The position numbers were made by a program, and so were the translations under genes. From Candidatus Sulfotelmatobacter sp. (GTDB lineage Bacteria; Acidobacteriota; Terriglobia; Terriglobales; Acidobacteriaceae), in NCBI GenBank assembly GCA_025928375.1, contig JAICJP010000003.1, forward strand, positions 1-42,330: DNA of 42,330 bases, in the 5' to 3' direction. The notes under the pieces are model-generated. The model worked only from the letters and a program-made list of their open reading frames with translations, was not told the origin of the DNA and ran no database searches. Positions 33,631 through 41,648 of the stretch are shown here, in pieces (the first letter of the stretch is position 1; each line of letters begins with the position of its first letter).

Positions 33631-33843
33631 ATGGCATTTCCGATCAAAACGTGCGCGGTCTGTGGGGAAGAATTCGAACTGAAGCCGGGGAAACCCGGGT
33701 TTGCGAATCGCTGTCCGGAGTGCAGCGAAGAAGAGGCTGCTAATGCTGGCGGCAACGCGGGCCACGGATGGAAGGGCGACAAAGGAGCCAATGCTGCTCG
33801 CCGGGAAGCGATGCGCAATCTGCTCTATCGCAAGGACAGTTGA
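33631..33843 (+). CDS. Small zinc-ribbon protein
   Basis: This 70-residue protein has two CxxC knuckles (TCAVCGEEF and NRCPECSEE) spaced as in a zinc ribbon, followed by a Gly/Ala/Asn-rich segment and a basic helix (NAARREAMRNLLYRKD). There is no membrane or signal segment, so it is cytosolic. Such small ribbons often bind nucleic acid or ribosomes, but nothing specific is visible. It follows mqnC by 133 nt with its own possible TATGAT-type -10 element just before the start. The conserved Cys pattern makes it a likely real gene. Confidence 0.65.
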   Translation: MAFPIKTCAVCGEEFELKPGKPGFANRCPECSEEEAANAGGNAGHGWKGDKGANAARREAMRNLLYRKDS

Positions 33844-33879
33844 ATAGAACAGAGTTCTCGCCAAAGCTGAGGCTTTCTG

Positions 33880-33915
33880 GGGCCGGGCGGCCCAAGGGGT
33901 CGTCCCTACGTGGTT
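33880..33915. repeat. GC-rich interspersed repeat at the end of the DUF1648-like gene
   Basis: The segment around GGGCGGCCCAAGGGG and TCGTCCCTACGTGG resembles the one at 41603-41648 (GGACAGCCCACGGGGGTGTCCCTACATGG), with about 7 differences over 31 positions by eye. The minus-strand gene stop at 33906 lies inside it. Confidence 0.4.
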
Positions 33916-34409
33916 CTTACCGTTTTCAGGCTGCGGCGCATCCTGCACACCGCATTGCCGATTAGCACGATCAATAGGGAGGCGCCTCCCGCCAGGCCCC
34001 ATGTTTCATTCACATTCCAGCCCAGACCCGAAAGCAAGACCAGTATTTGTGAATACGAGAGAAGTGTGACGATGACGATCATGACGTACAGATAAGAGGG
34101 CTGCGACGAGTTCATCTGCAAGCGCCTGACCGGGATGCGAGGAACTGCAATAAACATCAGTAGGATCCCCATCATCAGCCCGGGTGTGTATAGGAACAGA
34201 GACCATTTGGGGCCGAAAGCGTTGCTGTCACCCTGGAGCGGAACCACACTGGGCAGCTGCGGGTAAAGCAGGAGCGTCGGCAGGGCACTGAGCAGAATTA
34301 GTGCGGCTGCCGTCACATAGTAGCGCCGGAGAATTGGGATTGCACTTACCTGAGTCGGCTCGCCAATCTGCGTTGCAACTTCCGGCGGATGCTCTGTAAA
34401 TTTGAACAT
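33906..34409 (-). CDS. DUF1648-like integral membrane protein
   Basis: This is a 167-residue protein from ATG 34409 (MFKFTEHPPEVATQ); the track start at 34457 is a TTG with an unlikely extension. There are four hydrophobic helices: AAALILLSALPTLLLY, YTPGLMMGILLMFIAV, YVMIVIVTLLSYSQILVLLSG and ASLLIVLIGNAV. Between the first two, YPQLPSVVPLQGDSNAFGPKW resembles the YPxLPxxIPxHxxxxGxPD motif of DUF1648/SdpI-family membrane proteins, with Gln in place of His. SdpI relatives confer immunity to toxic peptides or sense them; that role is only a family hint here. It is divergent from the following secreted protein. Confidence 0.65.
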   Translation of the reverse strand: MFKFTEHPPEVATQIGEPTQVSAIPILRRYYVTAAALILLSALPTLLLYPQLPSVVPLQGDSNAFGPKWSLFLYTPGLMMGILLMFIAVPRIPVRRLQMNSSQPSYLYVMIVIVTLLSYSQILVLLSGLGWNVNETWGLAGGASLLIVLIGNAVCRMRRSLKTVRTT

Positions 34410-34613
34410 TGGGCACAAATACTGAACCCCAGGGACACTACCGTCCACCAATGACAACGCTCAGCCTGCTTTCTGGGGGCATTCGGATTATGTCTGCTGG
34501 ATTTCCGCCTGTCAACGGAACCACAGGACATGGGCGCCTCAGTCTCGATAAAATTGATTGGCGCCAGTAGACTCCTCTTGTATGCCGCTTGCAGACTCTC
34601 GCGACGTTCCCCA

Positions 34614-36302
34614 ATGAACCTGGTCTCCCGATTCTTTTGTATGGCTGTGCTGGGTAGTTGTGCCCTCGCGCAGCAGTTCGGGGTCGTGCCAACGTCCCAG
34701 AAAGCCGCAATCGAAGGGATCGTTACCAAGGATCCCAGCGGGGAACCCGTGAAGAAGGTTCTGGTCGAATTGATTGCTGAGAATCAAAAACAAGGTGGCG
34801 ACTACACCGGGACGACTGGGCCGGACGGTGCCTTTCGCATCGAGAACATCCTGCCCGGGCGTTACCGCTTATTTGCGGAGCGCACAGGGTTTCTGGACAT
34901 CGATAAGCATCACGGCAGGTCGGAAGGGCGAGTCCTCACCCTCCGACCGGGCGAGGACGTTAAGGATCTGCAGATCCGCTTGCAGGCTGCGGCAGTGCTA
35001 CGGGGACGAGTCACCGACGAAGACGGGGACCCGCTGGCCGGGGCTGAGGTCAGCGCACTGCGTCAGACTTTCGTGACCGGGCACAAACACTGGGAGCAGG
35101 TCGGATCGGAGCGCACAAATGATTTGGGCGAGTACCGGATTGCGAATCTGCCCGCCGGAAGCGTCGTCGTTTCGGTGAATCCTCCTCCCGATTTCAAAAA
35201 CCTGATCGAGTCCGCTGGGGCAGCTGGCGAGGGAAAAAATTCGGGCGCGGGGGATAACGCGCCGGCGGCCGCATATCAGGCGACTTACTATCCCGGGACA
35301 CCGGACCGGAGCCAGGCCATGCCCATTCAATTGCATGCTGGCGATGAGTTTCCCGCCAACTTCTCTTTGACGCCTGGTCCGAGCTTGAGCATTCGCGGAC
35401 AGGTGGTCAACCTTCCGCCACGAACCACGGCGACGATCATGCTGCAGTCGCGCGATTTCCGGCTGGTAACCAGCGGGACCGAGATGCACAAGGACGGTAG
35501 CTTCGTCATTCGCGATGTTTCTCCGGGCAGTTACCTGCTTTTGGCTAGCGTCGAGGGATCCGCCGTGCCCATGATCGCGCGGCAAACTCTGGAAGTGGGT
35601 TCGAGCAATGTCGAAGGGTTGCGGCTTTCACCCCAGCCCGGAGCGACCGTGCGGGGACGCTTGCGCCTCGAGAGTTCGGGAAAACGATTTGATCCGGACC
35701 AGGTTTATCTGGTACTGCAGCCGGTAGACGGACAAGATGACGAGGTCGCAATTCCGGGCGCCAGTTTCTCGAATCTAGCGCATGTGGCAGCCGGTGGAGA
35801 GTTCGTATGGAGTGATGTGCCTCCGGGAAACTACTACGTGCAGATTCTGGGGAACGGCAGCGGCGCCAATGAAGACTGGTTTTTGAAAACAGTTCTCTCG
35901 GGGACGCGCGATGTAGGTGAATCGGGAATCGCCGTGAGTGGCGGGACGGTTTTTCTCGACCTGGTGGCTAGCGCGAACGGCGCTGTCGTGGAGGGAGTCG
36001 CGGGCGACTCCAAAGGCCAGCCGGTGGCGAACGCGGTGGTCGTTGCGGTCCCGGAGTCGCGGATGCGCGGGCGCATGGATCAATATCGCCAGACTGTAAG
36101 CGACCAGAATGGCCACTTCAGCTTGCGGGGAATCCGCGGCGGGACTTACACGCTTTTCGCCTGGGAGAGTGTGGATGGGCAAGCCTACTACAATCCGGAA
36201 TTTCTGAAGAGCTGCGAGGACCAGGGACAGGCCTTGCAGCTGAGTGAAGCCGATCGCAAGACGGTGCAGTTAACGGTGATTGCTGCCGGCGATGAGCAGT
36301 AA
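34614..36302 (+). CDS. Secreted protein of carboxypeptidase-regulatory-like (Ig-fold) domains
   Basis: This 562-residue protein begins at ATG 34614 with a signal peptide (MNLVSRFFCMAVLGSCALAQ); the track start at 34530 adds a non-conserved leader. Several beta-sandwich repeats are visible: IEGIVTKDPSGEPVKKVLVEL to PGRYRLFAERTGF, LRGRVTDEDGDPLAGAEVSA to LPAGSVVVSV, IRGQVVNLPPRTTATI to SPGSYLLLASV, and VEGVAGDSKGQPVANAVVVA to RGGTYTLFAWE. These match CarboxypepD_reg-like folds, common in Acidobacteriota as free-standing proteins. No enzyme motif is seen, so a binding or surface structural role is likely. It lies upstream of, but separated by 113 nt from, the PIG-L cluster. Confidence 0.8.
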   Translation: MNLVSRFFCMAVLGSCALAQQFGVVPTSQKAAIEGIVTKDPSGEPVKKVLVELIAENQKQGGDYTGTTGPDGAFRIENILPGRYRLFAERTGFLDIDKHHGRSEGRVLTLRPGEDVKDLQIRLQAAAVLRGRVTDEDGDPLAGAEVSALRQTFVTGHKHWEQVGSERTNDLGEYRIANLPAGSVVVSVNPPPDFKNLIESAGAAGEGKNSGAGDNAPAAAYQATYYPGTPDRSQAMPIQLHAGDEFPANFSLTPGPSLSIRGQVVNLPPRTTATIMLQSRDFRLVTSGTEMHKDGSFVIRDVSPGSYLLLASVEGSAVPMIARQTLEVGSSNVEGLRLSPQPGATVRGRLRLESSGKRFDPDQVYLVLQPVDGQDDEVAIPGASFSNLAHVAAGGEFVWSDVPPGNYYVQILGNGSGANEDWFLKTVLSGTRDVGESGIAVSGGTVFLDLVASANGAVVEGVAGDSKGQPVANAVVVAVPESRMRGRMDQYRQTVSDQNGHFSLRGIRGGTYTLFAWESVDGQAYYNPEFLKSCEDQGQALQLSEADRKTVQLTVIAAGDEQ

Positions 36303-36415
36303 AGAATCAGAAGCCGATTTTGGGGCAGCATCTGTTTTTTTTCCTCGCGCCAGAGTTACAGCGTGTACCGGATGGACTCGGGCCCACCTCACAGCTAGGC
36401 TTGAAGCCATCCGCA

Positions 36416-37237
36416 ATGAAGGCCGCTCACGATCGGTGCAGGGAAGAACTGGAATGTTTTTTTCTCTCGCCCAGGGAGCAAGCAAATAACCCCAGCACTC
36501 TGCTGATTGCGGCTCACCCGGATGACGAAACCATCGGCGCCGGTGCCCTGCTGCGCCGCAGGCCCAACATCAAAATTATTCATGTGACTGACGGCTCACC
36601 GCTGAATGCCGGTGATGCCCTTGCCGCCGGGTTTACAACCCGAGAAGAATATGCGGAGGCGCGCCGGAAAGAGACCGTTCAGGCCCTCGCCCAGGCCGGC
36701 ATTCGTGAGGACGCGATCACGAATCTGCAATTCACGGATCAACAGCTTTCATTCCAGCTGAAGGAAGTAACAGAGAGAGTACTGGCAGTAGTGCGGCAGT
36801 TCCAGCCGGAGGTCGTGCTGACGCAGGCCTATGAGGGCGGTCATCCCGATCATGATTCGGTTGCGTTTGCTTGCCAGATGGCGCGCCGCGCCGCTTCTTT
36901 TTGCTTATGCGAGTTCGCGGGATATCACGCAGGACGTGCCGGAATGGAGATTTACACTTTTCTGCCCCGTGCGCAGCAAACGCAATACGCGTATCGGCTG
37001 AACGCAGGTGAGCGGGAACTTAAAATCCGCATGATCAAAGGCTTTACGACTCAGGAAAGAACTTTGCAACCCTTTGTTCAGCCGGAAGTGGAGACGTTTC
37101 GAATGGCTCCGCAATATGATTTCACGCGTCCACCCCATGAGGGCAAGCTTTGGTATGAGAATTTCAACTGGGGAACCGACGGTGCAACCTGGCGAAAAAT
37201 GGCATCGCAAACTTTGGGCGAAATTCTTCATCCATGA
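36416..37237 (+). CDS. PIG-L (LmbE-like) N-deacetylase
   Basis: This 273-residue zinc-dependent deacetylase belongs to the PIG-L family. AAHPDDETIGAGALL holds the first zinc ligands and catalytic Asp, and EGGHPDHDSVAFA the later His ligands. Family members remove N-acetyl from GlcNAc-linked lipids or glycosides, including MshB (mycothiol) and BshB (bacillithiol). The ATG at 36416 has only a weak SD; the track start 36320 is a TTG with an unlikely Phe-rich leader. The stop lies 4 nt before the glycosyltransferase start, so the two are a translational unit. There is no signal peptide, so it is cytosolic. Confidence 0.88.
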   Translation: MKAAHDRCREELECFFLSPREQANNPSTLLIAAHPDDETIGAGALLRRRPNIKIIHVTDGSPLNAGDALAAGFTTREEYAEARRKETVQALAQAGIREDAITNLQFTDQQLSFQLKEVTERVLAVVRQFQPEVVLTQAYEGGHPDHDSVAFACQMARRAASFCLCEFAGYHAGRAGMEIYTFLPRAQQTQYAYRLNAGERELKIRMIKGFTTQERTLQPFVQPEVETFRMAPQYDFTRPPHEGKLWYENFNWGTDGATWRKMASQTLGEILHP

Positions 37238-37241
37238 CAGA

Positions 37242-38303
37242 GTGAGTTTCACGGTGCTGAGTGTAGCGTTCTGGCTTGCGGGGGTTGGCCCGGAATCGGT
37301 TGGCGGCGCGGAGCAAATTCTTCTCCAAATTGATAAAGGCCTGGTGCGCCGCGGGTACAACTCGCTCGTGATCGCTCGGCCGGAATCAAGAATTTCCGGA
37401 ACGCTGATTCCGACCGTGGCGGTGGACGGGCGCGTGTCCGATAGAGGTTGGCGCCTGGCGCACGACTCGATCCGAAAGGCAATTGCAGAAGCCTTGCGCC
37501 GGTATCCGGTGGACGTCTTGCACCTGCACGGAGTGGATTTCGCCGACTATCTTCCCGCGGAGGATGTGCCGGTACTAGTGACCCTGCACCTCCCGCTGCA
37601 CTGGTACAAGCCAAACGCGCTCACGGCCACCAGGCCCAACACGTTTTTCCATTGTGTTTCCCGTTCCCAGGCTGAGACCTTTCCAAAGACCTTGCCGATG
37701 CTGCCGGCACTCGAGAATGGCGTCTCCTCCGCTTTGTTCCGCCAGCGAGGCATCCGCAAAGGCGACTTCGCGGCGGCATTGGGCAGAATCTGTCCGGAGA
37801 AGGGATTCCACCTCGCATTGGGAGCGTGTAGGCGGGCGCACACGCCCATGCTGCTCGCTGGCACGGTCTATCCGTTTCGTGAACATCAGGCCTACTTTGC
37901 GGAAGAAATTGTGCCGGAACTCGACTCTCAGCGAAGATACATCGGCCCAGTGGCAATGCGGGGAAAGTGTCGTCTGCTCTCCGCCGCGAGTTGTCTCGTG
38001 GTGCCTAGTCTTGCCCCAGAAACCAGCTCGCTGGTTGCCCGGGAAGCGCTGGCCTGCGGCACGCCGGTGGTGGCTTTCGCGAACGGGGCTCTGCCAGAAG
38101 TTGTGCAGGATGGGGAAACGGGATTTCTCGTGCGAGATGCTGATGATCTCCCAGATGCGATACGGGCGTGCCAGTCTCTCGATTCTGAAAAGTGCCGAAC
38201 GGTGGCGCTGCAGCGGTTCTCGCCGGATCGCATGGTCGAAAACTATATCGCTACTTATCGCGGGATTCTGGAGGGCGCGTGCCGGTTGCCGCAGGCGGCC
38301 TGA
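37242..38303 (+). CDS. GT4-family glycosyltransferase
   Basis: This 353-residue GT-B-fold retaining glycosyltransferase begins at GTG 37242 (VSFTVLSVAFWLAGVGPESVGGAEQ), 4 nt after the PIG-L stop; the track start at 37074 lies inside that gene. The N-terminal glycine-rich loop is VGGAEQ. The nucleotide-sugar-binding motif in the C-terminal half is EX7E in PETSSLVAREALACGTPVV, followed by LPEVVQDGETGFLV. The donor is a nucleotide sugar and the acceptor is unknown. It overlaps the downstream GNAT gene by 25 nt. Adjacent PIG-L and GNAT genes suggest its product is an N-acetylated sugar conjugate that is then deacetylated and re-acylated. Confidence 0.87.
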   Translation: MSFTVLSVAFWLAGVGPESVGGAEQILLQIDKGLVRRGYNSLVIARPESRISGTLIPTVAVDGRVSDRGWRLAHDSIRKAIAEALRRYPVDVLHLHGVDFADYLPAEDVPVLVTLHLPLHWYKPNALTATRPNTFFHCVSRSQAETFPKTLPMLPALENGVSSALFRQRGIRKGDFAAALGRICPEKGFHLALGACRRAHTPMLLAGTVYPFREHQAYFAEEIVPELDSQRRYIGPVAMRGKCRLLSAASCLVVPSLAPETSSLVAREALACGTPVVAFANGALPEVVQDGETGFLVRDADDLPDAIRACQSLDSEKCRTVALQRFSPDRMVENYIATYRGILEGACRLPQAA

Positions 38304-39352
38304 ACTTGCAGACAGGGACCGCGGCTCCGGAGCGGACCAATGGGTCCGCGGCTACGCGAGCCCCGTCCATCGACTGCGAATTAGTTGGCTGTTCGCTGCG
38401 GCTGGAGGAACTGGAAGAGGATTGGCGGGAACTGTGGTCGTGGCTTCCCGATGCCACGCCGTTTCAATCTCCTGATTGGCTGCTGCCCTGGTGGAAGCAT
38501 TATGGCGAAGGGCAGTTGTTTTCCTTTGCCCTCTGGGACGGGGCCCGGTTAGTGGGATTGGCGCCGCTTCAGATCTTCCGGTCTGCGGTGGATCCGACGC
38601 GGCGGCTCTTTCTCCTGGGCACCGGGAATTCCGATTATCTCGACGTGCTTTTCCATCCTGCATGGCGCGGGGCGTGCGGCAATGCGCTCATGGCGGAGAT
38701 AGGCAAGCGAAGCGACTGTTGGGATGTGTGCAGCTTCCAGAGGCTTCGTCGCGGGTCGCCTTTGTTGGATGACATTGTCGAGCATGATGCATGGCGCGTC
38801 GAAGAAGGTGAGCAGGTGCCGTGCGTGGCCATTGACCTTCATCATCTGGGGCACGGGTCGGTGATGCTGAGGAGATCGCAAAGTTATGCGCGCAAGCTGC
38901 AGGGAGTTCATCCGTACTCCTTCGAGGAGGCGAGCGCTGCAACTCTGGATGACTTCTCGGATGCGCTGGAGCGTTTGCACCAGCAGCGCTGGCGGGAGGA
39001 GAGCTGTCGCGGGGCGCTGAGCACAGCCCGGGATCGCAGCTTTCATCGCATGGTGGCGCGACAATTTCTAAAGGCAGGGATGCTGATGTTCTACGGCATC
39101 CGCATGGCGCGAAGGTTGATCGCAGTGATTTACGGTTTTCGCGTTCGCGATGCAGTCTATTCGTATCTGAGCGGCTTCGATCTGGAATACGCGCGAAAGA
39201 GTGTGGGAGCGATCACAATTGGACATGCAGTGCAGCGGGCAATCGAGAGTGGGCACCAGGTATTCGATTTTCTGCAAGGCAGGGAAAAATACAAGTACAC
39301 GTGGGGAGCGCGGGACCAGGCGTGTTTTGTGAGAGGGATCGTGAAGGAATAG
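38279..39352 (+). CDS. CelD/BioF2-type GNAT acyltransferase
   Basis: This is a 357-residue protein with the CelD/FemAB-like GNAT architecture. The N-terminal half has TPFQSPDWLLPWWKHYGEGQLF and LVGLAPLQIF; the second half has FHRMVARQFLKAGMLMFYGIRM, IAVIYGFRVRDAVYSYLSGFD and HQVFDFLQGREKYKYTWG, the typical C-terminal block of this family. Members transfer acyl or aminoacyl groups to amines in cell-envelope or exopolysaccharide pathways. I choose GTG 38279, with GGAGG 4-5 nt upstream, inside the end of the glycosyltransferase gene; the track start 38192 has no such site. It is the last gene of the PIG-L/GT4/GNAT cluster. Confidence 0.8.
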   Translation: MPVAAGGLNLQTGTAAPERTNGSAATRAPSIDCELVGCSLRLEELEEDWRELWSWLPDATPFQSPDWLLPWWKHYGEGQLFSFALWDGARLVGLAPLQIFRSAVDPTRRLFLLGTGNSDYLDVLFHPAWRGACGNALMAEIGKRSDCWDVCSFQRLRRGSPLLDDIVEHDAWRVEEGEQVPCVAIDLHHLGHGSVMLRRSQSYARKLQGVHPYSFEEASAATLDDFSDALERLHQQRWREESCRGALSTARDRSFHRMVARQFLKAGMLMFYGIRMARRLIAVIYGFRVRDAVYSYLSGFDLEYARKSVGAITIGHAVQRAIESGHQVFDFLQGREKYKYTWGARDQACFVRGIVKE

Positions 39353-39370
39353 CCTCCTCTCGATCGTCCG

Positions 39371-39406
39371 CTGCAACTCAACCCAACTGTCCTCTTGAGT
39401 GCGCAG
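39371..39406. terminator. Imperfect hairpin between convergent genes
   Basis: CTGC-A-ACTCAA and TTGAGT-GC-GCAG form a 10-bp stem with a small internal loop, between the stops of the GNAT gene and the SDR. There is no T-tract, so it is at best a weak bidirectional terminator. Confidence 0.25.
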
Positions 39407-39415
39407 TGATTCAGG

Positions 39416-40198
39416 CTACCGATGCCGCAGGCGCAGGCTGTCCCAGCTGCCGTCGCCGGACCAGCCGCCATCCACCGACAAGGTATGGCCGTTGACGTAG
39501 CCGCTCAGGCGGTGGTCGGCGAGAAATGCGATAGCTTTGGCAATGTCGTCCGGCGAAGCGAAGCGGGCCATGGGGACGCGGTTGGTGATGTCGGCGTCGC
39601 TGTATCCGCCGCCGGCCTGATCGGCGGCATCCATTTCTGTTTTGACCCATCCCGGGCACACGGCGTTGACGCGTACCCCGCGGCCTCCCCACTCTGACGC
39701 GAGCGTACGTGTGAGGCCAATCAGGCCGTGCTTGGAAGCGTTGTAGGCACTACGATCGGCGATGCCGAGCAACCCAGCGACGGACGCGACATTCACGATG
39801 CTGCCGCTTTTCTGTGAAAGCATCATCGCGCCGAACGCTTTCGCCAGGAGGAAAGGGGCGACCAGGTTTACTTCCAGAACGCGGCGGAAGTCGGCCGCCG
39901 AAACGTTTTCCGCGGGCGAGATGAAACTGATGCCTGCGTTGTTGACGAGCACGTCGGCACGTCCCCAACGATCTGTGACACTCGCTGCAAATTGCGAGAC
40001 GCTCTGCTCGTTGGAAATGTCGCCCGTGAGTTCCAGGACCTCTGCTCCGGAGTTCTGAGCCGCCTGGGCGGTGGCAGCCATGGGCTTCAGGTCCACTAAT
40101 GCGAGCGAGTAGCCCTGCTGGGCGAACAACTCTGCTGTGCGACGTCCGATGCCTTGCGCTGCGCCGGTGATCACGGCGACTTTTTGTGAACTGTGCAT
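39416..40198 (-). CDS. Short-chain dehydrogenase/reductase
   Basis: This 260-residue classical SDR has the NAD(P)-binding TGAAQGIG near the N-terminus, VNNAG(I), catalytic Ser in VNVASVAG, and the YxxxK pair in SAYNASKHG. RVNAVCPGWVKT and the C-terminal GHTLSVDGGWSG are standard. LVDLKP after the second strand, with an acidic residue (VD), favours NAD(H) over NADP(H). The substrate cannot be read from the sequence. ATG 40198 (MHSSQKVAVITG) is chosen; the track start 40258 adds 20 residues ahead of the Rossmann fold. It is convergent with the GNAT gene. Confidence 0.9.
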   Translation of the reverse strand: MHSSQKVAVITGAAQGIGRRTAELFAQQGYSLALVDLKPMAATAQAAQNSGAEVLELTGDISNEQSVSQFAASVTDRWGRADVLVNNAGISFISPAENVSAADFRRVLEVNLVAPFLLAKAFGAMMLSQKSGSIVNVASVAGLLGIADRSAYNASKHGLIGLTRTLASEWGGRGVRVNAVCPGWVKTEMDAADQAGGGYSDADITNRVPMARFASPDDIAKAIAFLADHRLSGYVNGHTLSVDGGWSGDGSWDSLRLRHR

Positions 40199-40428
40199 GA
40201 GCAGAACTCGCCTCCGGTGCGCGATAGTAGCATCCGGCGCGCATGCCTTTCTCTTCATTGCCCTTTATGAGCGAGGCGTAACGCCTGGGCAGCAGTCGCG
40301 CTTTCGATCACATTTGTTTACAGTGTCGCCTAGTGGAACTTGCTTAATATCAATAGGTTAGCTCTGGATCGCCAGGCTTCCACTCAACATCCAATAAGTA
40401 GTGAAAGAGGCAAAAGGAAGGAGAAGTT

Positions 40429-41472
40429 ATGAAGCTGGCAAGATGGAAAATGGCAGCCACGAGCTGTTTCCTGGCTGCGCTTCTGTCTCTGCCCGCGTGG
40501 GGAGCAGACACGGACAGCAGACAGCGTACGGCGATGCCGGGCACCTTGAATTATGTGGAAGGACAGGCCTCGATTCGCAATCAGACGCTGACCTCCGATG
40601 AGGTGGGAACGGCGAATTTGCAGGACGGGCAAGTGCTCGAGACCGGAAATGGAAAGGCGGAGATTCTGCTCACACCCGGGGTGTATCTCAGGGTTGGCAG
40701 CAACAGCGCAGTGAAGATGGTGTCAAACAATCTGACCGACACGCAGGTGGCGTTGCGGCAAGGCGAAGCGATGTTGGAAGTAGATCAGATCTATAAAGAG
40801 AACAACATCCACATCTCGCAGCCCGGAGCCGACACTACGGTTCTAAAAACCGGCCTGTATGACTTCGATGCAACCGAGCAGCAGGTTCGAGTGTTCGACG
40901 GCAAGGCGTTGGTCAACGCAGACGATCGTAAGGTCACCGTAAAGAAGAACCACGAGCTTGCGCTGAACAGCCCGAAGCTGAAAGCGAAGGACTTCGATAA
41001 GAAAGAAGTCACACAGAACAATGACCTGTATCGCTGGAGCAGCTTGCGTTCGGAATACCTGGCCGAAGCGAACGTGGATGCGGCTCAGAGATACTACGGC
41101 AATGCTGGTTTTGCACCGGGATGGTGGGGTGCTGGCTGGTATTGGGATCCCTGGTTCAATGGGTTCACGTTCATTCCAGCAGGTGGATTCTTTTACAACT
41201 CGTTTGGCTGGGGCTTCTACTCGCCGGTGGTGGTCTGGCGTGCGCCGTATTACGGGGGATTCGCCGGATACCGTCACTTCAATAGCAACCGGCCGGTCGC
41301 CGTCGGACGCGGGTTCCACGATCATGCAGTGACCCGTTCTGGCGGCGCTACAGGCGGATTCCGTGGAGCACGCGCCGGCGGCTTTGGCGCAGGCCACGGA
41401 ACGGGCGGTGGATTCCAGGGCGGAGGGTTTCGCGGAGCCGGTGGAGTCCACGGCGGTGGAGCGCACCGGTAA
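40429..41472 (+). CDS. Secreted FecR-domain protein with Gly-rich C-terminus
   Basis: This 347-residue protein has a strong RBS (AAGGAGAAGTT) and signal peptide (MAATSCFLAALLSLPAWGA). A FecR-like beta domain spans about 40-180: GTLNYVEGQASIRNQ, LQDGQVLETGNGKAEILLTPG, LRVGSNSAVKM and VRVFDGKALVN. The middle segment is aromatic (GWWGAGWYWDPWFNGFTFIPAGGFF) and the last 60 residues are Gly/Arg/His-rich (GGFRGARAGGFG, HGGGAHR). There is no membrane anchor and no sigma factor nearby, so it is not a classical FecR sigma regulator; a periplasmic or surface structural role is more likely. An intrinsic terminator lies 19 nt after the stop. Confidence 0.82.
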   Translation: MKLARWKMAATSCFLAALLSLPAWGADTDSRQRTAMPGTLNYVEGQASIRNQTLTSDEVGTANLQDGQVLETGNGKAEILLTPGVYLRVGSNSAVKMVSNNLTDTQVALRQGEAMLEVDQIYKENNIHISQPGADTTVLKTGLYDFDATEQQVRVFDGKALVNADDRKVTVKKNHELALNSPKLKAKDFDKKEVTQNNDLYRWSSLRSEYLAEANVDAAQRYYGNAGFAPGWWGAGWYWDPWFNGFTFIPAGGFFYNSFGWGFYSPVVVWRAPYYGGFAGYRHFNSNRPVAVGRGFHDHAVTRSGGATGGFRGARAGGFGAGHGTGGGFQGGGFRGAGGVHGGGAHR

Positions 41473-41491
41473 CCAATTTAGCTCACGAGAG

Positions 41492-41519
41492 GGCGCGCTA
41501 AGAAGCGCGCCTTTTTTGT
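41492..41519 (+). terminator. Intrinsic terminator of the FecR gene
   Basis: GGCGCGC-TAAGAA-GCGCGCC forms a perfect 7-bp GC stem followed by TTTTTTGTT, 19 nt after the FecR stop. It is a clear Rho-independent terminator. Confidence 0.9.
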
Positions 41520-41574
41520 TGGCTCAGATCTCGGGCCGCATCACATCTCTTCTACTGCCCGACTGGCGCGATAT

Positions 41575-41610
41575 GCAGAATCTGTCGAGCTTGCACCCGA
41601 CTGGACAGCC
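41575..41610 (+). repeat. Direct repeat, left copy, flanking the pseudopilin-like gene
   Basis: The segment starting GCAGAATCTGTCGAGCTTGC matches the one at 42154-42188 (GCAGAAACTGTCGAGCTGC) over about 35 nt with roughly six or seven differences and one 1-nt gap, counted by eye. The two copies bracket the minus-strand gene at 41649-42107. Confidence 0.45.
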
Positions 41611-41642
41611 CACGGGGGTGTCCCTCCACGGGGGTGTCCCTA
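41611..41642 (+). repeat. Tandem duplication of a 16-bp unit
   Basis: CACGGGGGTGTCCCT followed by C then the same 15 nt followed by A: two adjacent 16-bp units differing only at the last base. It sits between the left flanking repeat and the end of the pseudopilin-like gene. Confidence 0.75.
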
Positions 41643-41648
41643 CATGGT

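Noticed and set aside
40272-40284. AGGCGT-A-ACGCCT palindrome upstream of the FecR gene
   Set aside because: Six-base arms are expected by chance at this GC content, and it is not placed against a recognisable promoter.
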